Positions 1-5,453 of a stretch of DNA of 5,453 nt are shown here, piece by piece. The first letter of the stretch is position 1. Each line of letters starts with the position of its first letter. A model generated the notes under the pieces. It was not told where the DNA came from. It did no database searches and saw only the letters and a list, made by a program, of their open reading frames with translations. Source of the DNA: Bacillota bacterium (GTDB lineage: Bacteria > Bacillota_A > Clostridia > Clostridiales > Clostridiaceae); assembly GCA_021780795.1 (NCBI GenBank), contig JAJXYA010000182.1, positions 1 through 5,453 on the forward strand. Direction: 5' to 3'. Made by a program: the position numbers and the translations under genes.

Positions 1-2444
1 TTCATTGTTTGATATTTAGATTCATCAGCTGAATCTATAGAAGCCTTAATTTCAAAATAATATTGACCATCTTTAACTGTTTCATATTTCCCACTAACAG
101 GGTTATAATTAGTTAAATCCCATATCAAAGGAGATGATTCTTCATAGTTATCATCTTGAAGTACGTCAATAGGATCTGGAGACCATAAAGATTTATACAA
201 ATCTTTTTCCACTCCAAGACCTCGGACTAAATTTCCATCTTTATCAACTACGTCAACAATCATAGTTTTAGCATCTCTAAGCAAGGCAATTTTAGGATTT
301 ACGCTTACTTTTCCCTTCGCTGCAGTTACGGCAATCAAGTTTTCGTCAACTATTGGTAATGAAGTAATTTCGTTTATATACGCTACACCTAGAAGGGACT
401 CATCACCGCTTTCACCTGATTGATAAACACCGGTTTGCCCCAAATATGAACCTTTATCCCAAATAGGTTTATCCATTATTAAAGACTCATTCCATTCCCC
501 ATAGAAACCCATATATGGAACCCCAAGTACTTGTCCATCTTTTGAACTAGGCTCAAAGGTCAGGAAACCCTCTACAAAAATCCCTTTAGGTGTAGCTTTG
601 GGTATACTCAAAGTAACTTTTAGTTCTACTGTAGATCCAGCTGGTACAGTTACCTTATCCTTATCAAAGGAAACCGTAGCTCCGTCTAGAGTTATATCTC
701 TTGCTTCATCACCCTTATCGCAAAGGACAATATTTGGAGTTTTAACGGTATAGGTTTCATCCTTAACTCCATAATTTTTAAATGTTAAAGTGAATTGCTT
801 TGTAAGGTCATTGATTTGTTTTAATTCAACAGCGGCGTTTCCATTTTCATCTACAATACATACATTAGATTTAACAGCAGCAGCAGCGTCTATTAGGCCA
901 GCACCTTGTCTCCTCGGAGAAAATGGAATTAACTCTTCTCCTGACGACGCATCAATTTGTGGCTTCGCTGTGTTTATTACGAACTGTTTTGCAAGTTCAG
1001 CCTTCGCTTTGGGTGTTAAGGTATTTAATTTTAATTCTTTCATATGCTGCAATACTAACGCCATGATTCCAGCTGTATGGGGAGAGGCCATAGAAGTTCC
1101 AGACATATATTTATATTCATTATCGTTAACAGTTGAGAGGATGTCTCCACCAGGAGCAGTTACCTCCGGTTTAAATTCTAAATCAGGTGTAGGACCCCAT
1201 GATGTAAAGTCTGACATTTCTCCTTTAGTAGGATTCTCGATATTGACCTTCTTATCTGGAAATTTAATTTTTGTTCCACTTTCTAAAGAATTTTGTATTT
1301 GAGATCCATCTTCGCTAGTTATAAATATAGATGGAATTTTAACATTAGAATCGGTAGCCATATTGATAAAGCCTTTTTCATCATCACGATTAAAAATAAT
1401 TGCTGCAACAGCACCTGCAGCTTGCGCATTTAATTTCTTTTCTATAAAAGAAATATCTCCTCTTTTAATTAATGCTACTTTCCCTTTTAAATCTTTATCT
1501 TTAATATCTTCAAGAGTTCCGAGACCACAATCAACTACGTCATATTCACCTTTTAATATTCCGATAGGGGTGATTTCTGAAGGAGAATATGCAACATCCT
1601 TGTACTCATTACCTACTTTATAAGTTAATGCTGGAGTTATAAGTTCGCTATTTTGAATAGATGCTACACTGAGTGCTTCTTTTGCTATACTTGGAGCACC
1701 AACAACTGATGTATCTACTATATCTTCAACTTTTTCAGGAGAAGTGGAGTATGCAGAGTTTCCAGCAGATACTACTACAACTACACCTTTTTCTTCAGCT
1801 TCATTTATAGCCTTTTGTATAGGTGAACTTTTTTCTACAAAGCCTGAATCGGAGCCTAAACTCATATTTATTACATCAGCACCAAGTTTTACAGAATCTT
1901 CTATAGCTGCAACTACATCTTCATCATTACAACTAGGGTAATCAGGATCATTAGAAAATACTTTCATTGCAAGTAATTGTGCTTCTGGTGCAACACCTTG
2001 TATTGCTTCAAATTTTGAAACCTCAGTAGGATTTCCATTTGCTGCTACTATGCCAGCTACATGCATTCCATGCATGCTACCATCATCAATTATATTTTGA
2101 TTTTTATCGGCATAATTGTATCCATATGGTACTTTATCCGTAAAGTATTTTCCCTTTCCTTCCGGGTTTTTATTTTTTAGTTTTGCCTTTGAAGGATCAG
2201 TAAGTCTCATATCTTTATGCCTATAATCAATACCACTATCAATTATGGATATTACCATACCTTCACCTTTGTATTTAGAAACTTGCCATTCCTTTAGCAC
2301 ATTAGTTAAATCCTTTGCTGAAGTCATAGCTTCATTATAAGCAAGATCTTTAGTAAGTTCTTTTGCATTAGTATTAAATATAAATAAGTTTGAAGATAAA
2401 AGACTAACTGTAAGAACTAAGCTTAAAAGCTTCTGTCTATTCAT
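1..2444 (-). CDS. Lactocepin/C5a-peptidase-type secreted subtilisin-like serine protease (S8), 3' end outside window
   Basis: This is the N-terminal 814 codons of a secreted cell-envelope endopeptidase that would degrade extracellular proteins. The start ATG is at 2444-2442, behind an AGGGGG Shine-Dalgarno. Residues 1-27 form a signal peptide: Arg3/Lys5, a Leu/Val-rich core, and a probable cut after TNA at Ala27. The subtilase fold spans about residues 55-485. Its catalytic Asp69 sits in DSGID, His125 in HGMHVAG, oxyanion-hole Asn229 in SAGNS, and Ser451 in GTSMASPH. A protease-associated (PA) insert lies at about 290-390 (LKGKVALIKRG near 320), followed by MSDFTSWGP (410-418) and SPRRQGAGLID (about 508-518). 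An Fn3-like (fn3_5) domain spans about 535-650, ending near GVPYMGFYGEW, and more beta-rich sequence continues to the edge. This order matches lactocepin (PrtP) and streptococcal C5a peptidase. All catalytic residues are present and no frameshift is seen. Only about 40 residues separate the signal peptide from the catalytic domain, so no full I9 propeptide is present. Family members are usually well over 1000 residues, so the anchor region is missing here. The exact substrate is unknown. Confidence 0.95.
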   Translation of the reverse strand, partial: MNRQKLLSLVLTVSLLSSNLFIFNTNAKELTKDLAYNEAMTSAKDLTNVLKEWQVSKYKGEGMVISIIDSGIDYRHKDMRLTDPSKAKLKNKNPEGKGKYFTDKVPYGYNYADKNQNIIDDGSMHGMHVAGIVAANGNPTEVSKFEAIQGVAPEAQLLAMKVFSNDPDYPSCNDEDVVAAIEDSVKLGADVINMSLGSDSGFVEKSSPIQKAINEAEEKGVVVVVSAGNSAYSTSPEKVEDIVDTSVVGAPSIAKEALSVASIQNSELITPALTYKVGNEYKDVAYSPSEITPIGILKGEYDVVDCGLGTLEDIKDKDLKGKVALIKRGDISFIEKKLNAQAAGAVAAIIFNRDDEKGFINMATDSNVKIPSIFITSEDGSQIQNSLESGTKIKFPDKKVNIENPTKGEMSDFTSWGPTPDLEFKPEVTAPGGDILSTVNDNEYKYMSGTSMASPHTAGIMALVLQHMKELKLNTLTPKAKAELAKQFVINTAKPQIDASSGEELIPFSPRRQGAGLIDAAAAVKSNVCIVDENGNAAVELKQINDLTKQFTLTFKNYGVKDETYTVKTPNIVLCDKGDEARDITLDGATVSFDKDKVTVPAGSTVELKVTLSIPKATPKGIFVEGFLTFEPSSKDGQVLGVPYMGFYGEWNESLIMDKPIWDKGSYLGQTGVYQSGESGDESLLGVAYINEITSLPIVDENLIAVTAAKGKVSVNPKIALLRDAKTMIVDVVDKDGNLVRGLGVEKDLYKSLWSPDPIDVLQDDNYEESSPLIWDLTNYNPVSGKYETVKDGQYYFEIKASIDSADESKYQTM

Positions 2445-2448
2445 AATT

Positions 2449-2455
2449 ACCCCCT
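2449..2455 (-). promoter_or_regulatory. Shine-Dalgarno of the protease gene
   Basis: On the minus strand this reads AGGGGGT, five to six bases before the ATG at 2444. It fixes the protease start, because the signal peptide begins directly at this ATG and no better start lies upstream. Confidence 0.8.
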
Positions 2456-2475
2456 AATATTTTAAAATAATTTAA

Positions 2476-2501
2476 TTACCATTATATCACAACCATGGTA
2501 A
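2476..2501. promoter_or_regulatory. Inverted repeat over the protease -10 (possible operator)
   Basis: TTACCAT at 2476-2482 and ATGGTAA at 2495-2501 are perfect inverted copies separated by 12 bases. They bracket the extended -10 of the protease. The right arm lies inside the 8-bp palindrome ACCATGGT (2492-2499). A repressor bound here would cover the promoter. Similar short dyads occur by chance in AT-rich DNA, and no regulator is encoded in the window. Confidence 0.3.
2481..2489 (-). promoter_or_regulatory. Extended -10 promoter of the protease gene
   Basis: On the minus strand this reads TGATATAAT, a consensus extended -10 (TG-N-TATAAT) for the housekeeping sigma factor. No good -35 box lies 16-18 bases further upstream; the bases there are AT-only, such as TTTATT. 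That is tolerable for an extended -10 promoter. Transcription would begin near 2474, giving a leader of about 30 bases that carries the Shine-Dalgarno. The assignment rests on motif and position only. Confidence 0.55.
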
Positions 2502-2566
2502 GTAATAAAATAAGCATAGTGAATTTTGCTTACAAATTATGTTAAAGTCATTATGAAAAAACAAAT

Positions 2567-2572
2567 TATAAT
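2567..2572 (+). promoter_or_regulatory. Candidate -10 box for the MATE gene
   Basis: This is a perfect TATAAT on the plus strand. The best upstream partner is a poor -35 (TTAAAG at 2542-2547, 19-base spacing). If used, it would give a leader of nearly 190 bases before the MATE start, containing the palindrome and inverted repeat described separately. TATAAT is common in DNA this AT-rich, so this is only a candidate. No better pair was found nearer the gene. Confidence 0.2.
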
Positions 2573-2627
2573 CTTAAACAATAAAACAAAATAGAATTAA
2601 CTTTATGGTTTATTAGTATGTAAAAGA

Positions 2628-2639
2628 TTGAAATTTCAA
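2628..2639. repeat. 12-bp perfect palindrome TTGAAATTTCAA upstream of the MATE gene
   Basis: TTGAAATTTCAA reads identically on both strands, with no mismatch and no spacer. It lies about 125 bases before the MATE start. Sites of this shape are typical of dimeric helix-turn-helix repressors such as MarR or TetR proteins, which often control efflux genes. The operator role is inferred from symmetry and location only. Confidence 0.3.
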
Positions 2640-2663
2640 CTAAGTTATGCTAAGGTTTTAGAA

Positions 2664-2716
2664 ACTATGTATGGTTTTTTGTATATGCTTAATATAGAAA
2701 AGGCCTGCTACATAGT
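2664..2716. repeat. 8-bp inverted repeat ACTATGTA / TACATAGT in the MATE leader
   Basis: ACTATGTA at 2664-2671 is perfectly complementary to TACATAGT at 2709-2716, with 37 bases between. The arms could form the base stem of a leader RNA structure ending about 38 bases before the MATE Shine-Dalgarno, or could be a spaced protein-binding site. No T-run follows, so it is not a terminator. I do not recognise a riboswitch class. Confidence 0.3.
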
Positions 2717-2754
2717 AAAAAGTGGAGATAGAGAGAGTATTTTAAAGATGAAGT

Positions 2755-2759
2755 GAGGG
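2755..2759 (+). promoter_or_regulatory. Shine-Dalgarno of the MATE gene
   Basis: GAGGG lies six bases before the ATG at 2766. This supports that ATG as the start, and the encoded N-terminus (MIKALSEDKKFYKS, then the first membrane helix) is normal for the family. The site overlaps a TGA (2754-2756) that closes the short stop-free frame upstream. Confidence 0.75.
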
Positions 2760-2765
2760 ATAAGC

Positions 2766-4127
2766 ATGATAAAAGCACTTTCTGAAGACAAGAAATTTTA
2801 TAAAAGCATACTAACTATTGCTTTGCCTATAGCTATACAAAATTTAATCTCTAATTCTTTAAACATGGTTGATACAGTGATGATTGGAAAACTTGGGGTT
2901 ACAGAAATTGCAGCAGTAGGACTAGCAAATCAATATTTTTTCTTTTTTGCATTGATATTATTCGGAATTAATAGTGGAGCAGGAATTTTCGTTGCACAAT
3001 TTTGGGGCCAAAAGGATGTAAAAAACATTAGGAGGATGTTAGGCCTCAGTCTAATTACAGGTATTTTCGTTGCAATTATATTTACAATCGGAGGATTTTT
3101 CTTACCAGAACGGATATTAAGACTTTTTTTAAAGAATCCCGATGTAATCAAATTAGGAAGTAAATATTTAAGAGTTGTTTGCTTTAGCTATATACTTAAT
3201 ACTATAAGTTTTGCATATGCTTTTGCATGTAGAAGTATTGGAAAAGCAAAAGTTCCTATGTATGTCAGCATTATTGCACTATTAAGTAACACATTTTTAA
3301 ATTATTTACTAATTTATGGTAAGTTTGGATTTCCAAAGTTGGGAGTAGAAGGTTCAGCTTTAGCAACTGTGATAGCTAGAAGTATAGAACTCATATTAAT
3401 TTTATGCTTTATTTATAATGAAAGAGGAGTGTTAGCAGCTAGATTACATGAATTAACAGATTTATCTATGAGTTTTATTAAAAGATATTTTAAAACTGCT
3501 ACTCCAGTTATCTTAAATGAAGCCTTTTGGGCATTAGGTATGGTTATGTATTCTGCTGCTTATGCCAAAATAGGAAAAGCAGAACTTGCCTCTGCGCAAA
3601 TAGCAAATACCATACAAGGTATTTTCTTGGTTGTTTCTATGGGGCTCGCTAATGCAACTGCTATTATGATAGGTAATAAAATTGGAGCAAAAGAAGAAAA
3701 ATTAGGAATCACTTATGCAAAGAGGTTTTCTATAATTGCACCTTTAGCAGGCCTTATTATGGGAACAGGTTTATTTTTGGCATCTCCTTTCATATTATCT
3801 TTTTTCAATTTGGGAGCAAAAGCGTATAACGATACAAGGGGAATAATAATAGTAATGTCAATTTACATGGTTCTAAAGGTATTTAATACTACAATGATTG
3901 TAGGAATCTTACGAAGTGGTGGAGATACTAAATTTGCACTATTTCTAGAGGTAGGCAGTGTGTGGCTAGTAGGAGTTCCATTGGCGTTTTTGGGTGCACT
4001 TGTATGGAAGTTACCTATTTACTATGTGGTTGCTATAGTTTCCTTGGAGGAAATGGTGAAAATGTCCATAGGCGTTCCGCGAATTATTTCAAAAAAATGG
4101 ATGAAAAATGTGATAACAAGTATTTAA
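2766..4127 (+). CDS. MATE-family multidrug/cation antiporter
   Basis: This is a complete 453-residue polytopic membrane protein of the MATE (NorM/DinF-like) efflux family. Such proteins export cationic drugs or metabolites in exchange for Na+ or H+. The length and pattern of about 12 hydrophobic helices fit the family's usual 440-470 residues. Two homologous MatE halves can be seen, at about residues 15-180 and 240-405. Half one has ALPIAIQN (19-26), Asp36 in NMVDTVMIG, and the signature GAGIFVAQFWGQKD (71-84). Half two has TPVILNEAFW (246-255) and the matching GLANATAIMIGNKIGAKE (293-310). GDT at 386-388 is the conserved late motif. A strong Shine-Dalgarno precedes the start, and tandem stops TAA TAA (4125-4130) end the gene. 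It is divergent from the protease and codirectional with the DUF4003 gene 101 bp downstream. No regulator gene is adjacent. Substrate and coupling ion cannot be told from sequence. Nothing suggests it is broken. Confidence 0.95.
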   Translation: MIKALSEDKKFYKSILTIALPIAIQNLISNSLNMVDTVMIGKLGVTEIAAVGLANQYFFFFALILFGINSGAGIFVAQFWGQKDVKNIRRMLGLSLITGIFVAIIFTIGGFFLPERILRLFLKNPDVIKLGSKYLRVVCFSYILNTISFAYAFACRSIGKAKVPMYVSIIALLSNTFLNYLLIYGKFGFPKLGVEGSALATVIARSIELILILCFIYNERGVLAARLHELTDLSMSFIKRYFKTATPVILNEAFWALGMVMYSAAYAKIGKAELASAQIANTIQGIFLVVSMGLANATAIMIGNKIGAKEEKLGITYAKRFSIIAPLAGLIMGTGLFLASPFILSFFNLGAKAYNDTRGIIIVMSIYMVLKVFNTTMIVGILRSGGDTKFALFLEVGSVWLVGVPLAFLGALVWKLPIYYVVAIVSLEEMVKMSIGVPRIISKKWMKNVITSI

Positions 4128-4228
4128 TAAAAGCACTAGTAATATAAAATAATTATTAACGTATAATGTTATGATAATTACATAAAGCATAAAATACCTT
4201 AAACTATTTTTACGGGGGGTTATTATTT
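4128..4228. other. Gap between the MATE and DUF4003 genes with weak promoter-like elements
   Basis: This 101-bp AT-rich gap contains a TATAAT on the plus strand (4162-4167) without a recognisable -35. The box sits inside an imperfect dyad: AATTATTAAC at 4151-4160 against GTTATGATAATT at 4168-4179, pairing with a bulge. There is no GC-rich stem with a T-run, so no intrinsic terminator separates the two genes. The downstream gene may use a weak promoter here, read-through from the MATE gene, or both. Confidence 0.35.
4214..4219 (+). promoter_or_regulatory. Shine-Dalgarno of the DUF4003 gene
   Basis: A run of six G (GGGGGG) lies nine bases before the ATG at 4229. It is the only G-rich element in the gap and supports this start. 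It resembles the AGGGGG site of the protease gene. Confidence 0.7.
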
Positions 4229-5224
4229 ATGGAAGAATTAGTGAAAGCAAAACTAGATAGACTAATAGATCTATTTCAACAAGTGTCTATGCAATATAAA
4301 TGGGAACAATCTTTAACTAATCACTTTACAGCATTGACTTATACATTAAACAAGAAAGATTTTGATAAAGAGAAAATTCAAAAGGTGAGAAACCATATGA
4401 AGGAAACTACTGGCATATTTTCTTATTATAGAGGTACATCTAAGATAATTTTATCAGCATTACTAGCATGTCAATATGAAAACCCGGAACAAAAATTTGA
4501 TAAAATGCTTGATTATGATAAAAAGATGAAAGAGGCAGGATTTAAGAATAGTATGTATTTGCCAATAGCCAATTATGCTCTTTTAACTACCTGTGAAGAA
4601 GAGTGGATAGATACAAGAATAAATAAAGCCATTGAGATATATAAAGAAATGAGAAATAACCATCCATGGCTAACTAGTGGAGATGATTATCCATTAGCCA
4701 TTCTTTTAGCTGATTCAGAAATGTCTGTTAATAATATTATAGAGAATATGGAAGAGTGTTATAAATTATTAAATGAAAATGGATTTGGAAAAAATAATGG
4801 GCTTCAATTTTTATCACATATTCTAGGGTTCCGCAAAGAGGAAAATACAACTAAGGTCTTAAGATGTAAAGAAATATTTGACAGATTAAAAGGAAATAAG
4901 ATGAAGGTGTATTCTGGGGGGTATGCAGTAATCGGGTTTCTATCTATACTTGGGGAAGATGCGTATGAAGCAGTAGAGCAGGTTATTGAAGTTGTAAAGA
5001 TTCTTCAATCTACTAAGAAATATAAATGGTTAACAAAAGAAACACATTTATTTACTGCTGCCGCTTTGGTTAGTGACATTTATATTGACAATATGAAAAA
5101 TCAAAAGGAACTTATACAAACATCTATTGGAATTTCTATCGAAGCCTTAATTGCTGCGCAAACTGCAGCTTCAATAGCAGCAGCTAGTGGTGCAGCAGCC
5201 GCTGGAGCATCAGCTTCATCTTAG
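4229..5224 (+). CDS. DUF4003-type protein of unknown function with Ala/Ser-rich C-terminal tail
   Basis: This is a complete 331-residue protein whose layout I recognise as the DUF4003 family of Firmicutes; its function is unknown. It has no signal peptide and no clear membrane helix in the body, so it is probably cytoplasmic. Residues 1-295 look almost entirely alpha-helical, with amphipathic segments rich in Lys and Glu. Recognisable stretches are the N-terminal helix (EELVKAKLDRLIDLFQQ), FSYYRGTSKIILSALLA (64-80), YLPIANYALL (110-119) and HLFTAAALVSDIY (273-285). The tail from about 300 (IGISIEALIAAQTAAS onward) is nearly all Ala, Ser, Gly, Ile and Thr and ends in SASS. It is low-complexity and could be a membrane-surface helix or a contact segment. 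I recall Ala/Ser-rich C-termini in other DUF4003 proteins, so the tail is probably genuine. The start follows a GGGGGG Shine-Dalgarno, and tandem stops TAG TAA (5222-5227) end the gene. It lies 101 bp after the MATE gene on the same strand, but no functional link is known. Confidence 0.8.
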   Translation: MEELVKAKLDRLIDLFQQVSMQYKWEQSLTNHFTALTYTLNKKDFDKEKIQKVRNHMKETTGIFSYYRGTSKIILSALLACQYENPEQKFDKMLDYDKKMKEAGFKNSMYLPIANYALLTTCEEEWIDTRINKAIEIYKEMRNNHPWLTSGDDYPLAILLADSEMSVNNIIENMEECYKLLNENGFGKNNGLQFLSHILGFRKEENTTKVLRCKEIFDRLKGNKMKVYSGGYAVIGFLSILGEDAYEAVEQVIEVVKILQSTKKYKWLTKETHLFTAAALVSDIYIDNMKNQKELIQTSIGISIEALIAAQTAASIAAASGAAAAGASASS

Positions 5225-5398
5225 TAAATTTTAACGACATTTCAGAAAGAAAGTGGCCAGTTTTAATATGTGGGGATCTGCTATTTTTATAAAAATAAAA
5301 TTTAATTGGGATTCTAAATCTCCTTCTGAAGTTGTTAGTCATAAAGTACTGAAGGTGTTGATTCAATAAATTTACAAGGCGTACTAGTAATAATAGGG
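5225..5398. other. Spacer after the DUF4003 gene with a possible 33-codon ORF
   Basis: This stretch between the DUF4003 stop and the terminator holds no recognised gene. The longest plus-strand candidate is ATG 5268 to TAA 5369 (33 residues: MWGSAIFIKIKF, then WDSKSPSEVVSHKVLKVLIQ). It has a protein-like composition, a hydrophobic start and a polar end, but no Shine-Dalgarno. The frame stays open upstream to a stop near 5232. It may be the remnant of a decayed gene, or chance. A minus-strand ORF at 5184-5366 overlaps the end of the DUF4003 gene and reads as a shadow. Confidence 0.3.
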
Positions 5399-5438
5399 CA
5401 CTTTAGAGCTTTAGTATAGAGTTCTAAAGTGTTTTTTT
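5399..5438 (+). terminator. Rho-independent terminator downstream of the DUF4003 gene
   Basis: CACTTTAGA (5399-5407) pairs perfectly with TCTAAAGTG (5423-5431). The inner bases 5408-5413 and 5417-5422 can extend the stem by about six more pairs, including two G-T wobbles, leaving a three-base loop. Seven T follow at 5432-5438. It is unidirectional for the plus strand, because no T-run exists on the other side. It would end transcripts from the DUF4003 gene and any read-through from the MATE gene. Confidence 0.88.
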
Positions 5439-5453
5439 ATAACCAAATGCAAC

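Larger units (their letters stand above)
2445..2765. other. Divergent intergenic region between protease and MATE genes
   Basis: This 321-bp AT-rich stretch separates the divergent protease and MATE genes. The protease-side control elements occupy about 2449-2501. The rest holds a consensus TATAAT on the plus strand (2567-2572), a 12-bp palindrome (2628-2639), an 8-bp inverted repeat (2664-2671 with 2709-2716) and the MATE Shine-Dalgarno. No tRNA, known riboswitch pattern or T-tailed terminator was recognised. A stop-free plus-strand frame at 2601-2756 has in-frame ATGs at 2667 and 2685 but no Shine-Dalgarno, so it is not called as a gene. Confidence 0.7.

Noticed and set aside
790..1941. Plus-strand ORFs at 790-1302, 1363-1623 and 1744-1941
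   Set aside because: They lie antisense to the unbroken lactocepin-type protease, whose catalytic motifs are all present. Their translations have no family features and no Shine-Dalgarno sites, so they are shadows.
2070..2078. HGMH instead of the usual HGTH around the catalytic His of the protease, as a possible active-site defect
   Set aside because: From memory of the family, HGMHVAG is the normal form in lactocepins, so this supports the assignment rather than showing a defect.
2640..2765. Riboswitch upstream of the MATE gene, for example a guanidine class often linked to exporters
   Set aside because: The conserved motifs of the ykkC-type and mini-ykkC guanidine aptamers are not seen. 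Only a simple 8-bp inverted repeat is present.
2930..4147. ORFs at 2930-3151 (minus) and 3962-4147 (plus)
   Set aside because: Both overlap the intact MATE gene in other frames and show no independent start signals.
4135..5392. Direct repeat ACTAGTAATA at 4135-4144 and 5383-5392, flanking the DUF4003 gene like a target duplication
   Set aside because: A 10-base AT-rich match is expected by chance several times in a window of this size. There are no terminal inverted repeats or mobility genes.
1..5453. Defence system, toxin-antitoxin pair, biosynthetic cluster or mobile element
   Set aside because: The three genes are a protease, an efflux pump and a DUF4003 protein, with no nuclease, kinase, transposase, integrase, modification enzyme or repeat array. 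The genes also do not share one operon.

Overview
The window looks like chromosomal DNA of a low-GC Firmicute, most likely Clostridium sensu stricto or a close relative. The reasons are the strongly AT-rich base and codon use, G-rich Shine-Dalgarno sites, a T-tailed intrinsic terminator, and the gene families present. No tRNA, rRNA, CRISPR array, insertion sequence or phage gene was seen.

Layout: (1) Bases 1-2444, minus strand, hold the first 814 codons of a large secreted subtilase of the lactocepin / C5a-peptidase type. It is unbroken and runs off the left edge, so its C-terminus and any cell-wall anchor lie outside the window. It does not appear among simple plus-strand reading frames, and the plus-strand ORFs across 790-1941 are its shadows. 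(2) Bases 2445-2765 are a 321-bp divergent intergenic region. It holds a good extended -10 promoter for the protease, a dyad overlapping that promoter, a 12-bp perfect palindrome and an 8-bp inverted repeat upstream of the rightward gene. (3) Bases 2766-4127, plus strand, encode a complete 453-residue MATE-family multidrug/cation antiporter. (4) Bases 4229-5224, plus strand, encode a complete 331-residue soluble helical protein of the DUF4003 type, with an unusual Ala/Ser-rich C-terminal tail. (5) Bases 5225-5453 hold a possible 33-codon ORF and then a strong intrinsic terminator at about 5399-5438.

The three genes do not form a recognisable pathway. The protease is transcribed away from the other two and probably feeds extracellular protein breakdown. 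The MATE pump exports drugs or metabolites. The DUF4003 protein has no known function. The MATE and DUF4003 genes lie in the same direction 101 bp apart, with no convincing terminator between them, so read-through to the terminator at 5399 is possible. I found no evidence of a new multi-gene system. The items most worth a second look are the DUF4003 protein with its tail and the compact regulatory region between the divergent genes.
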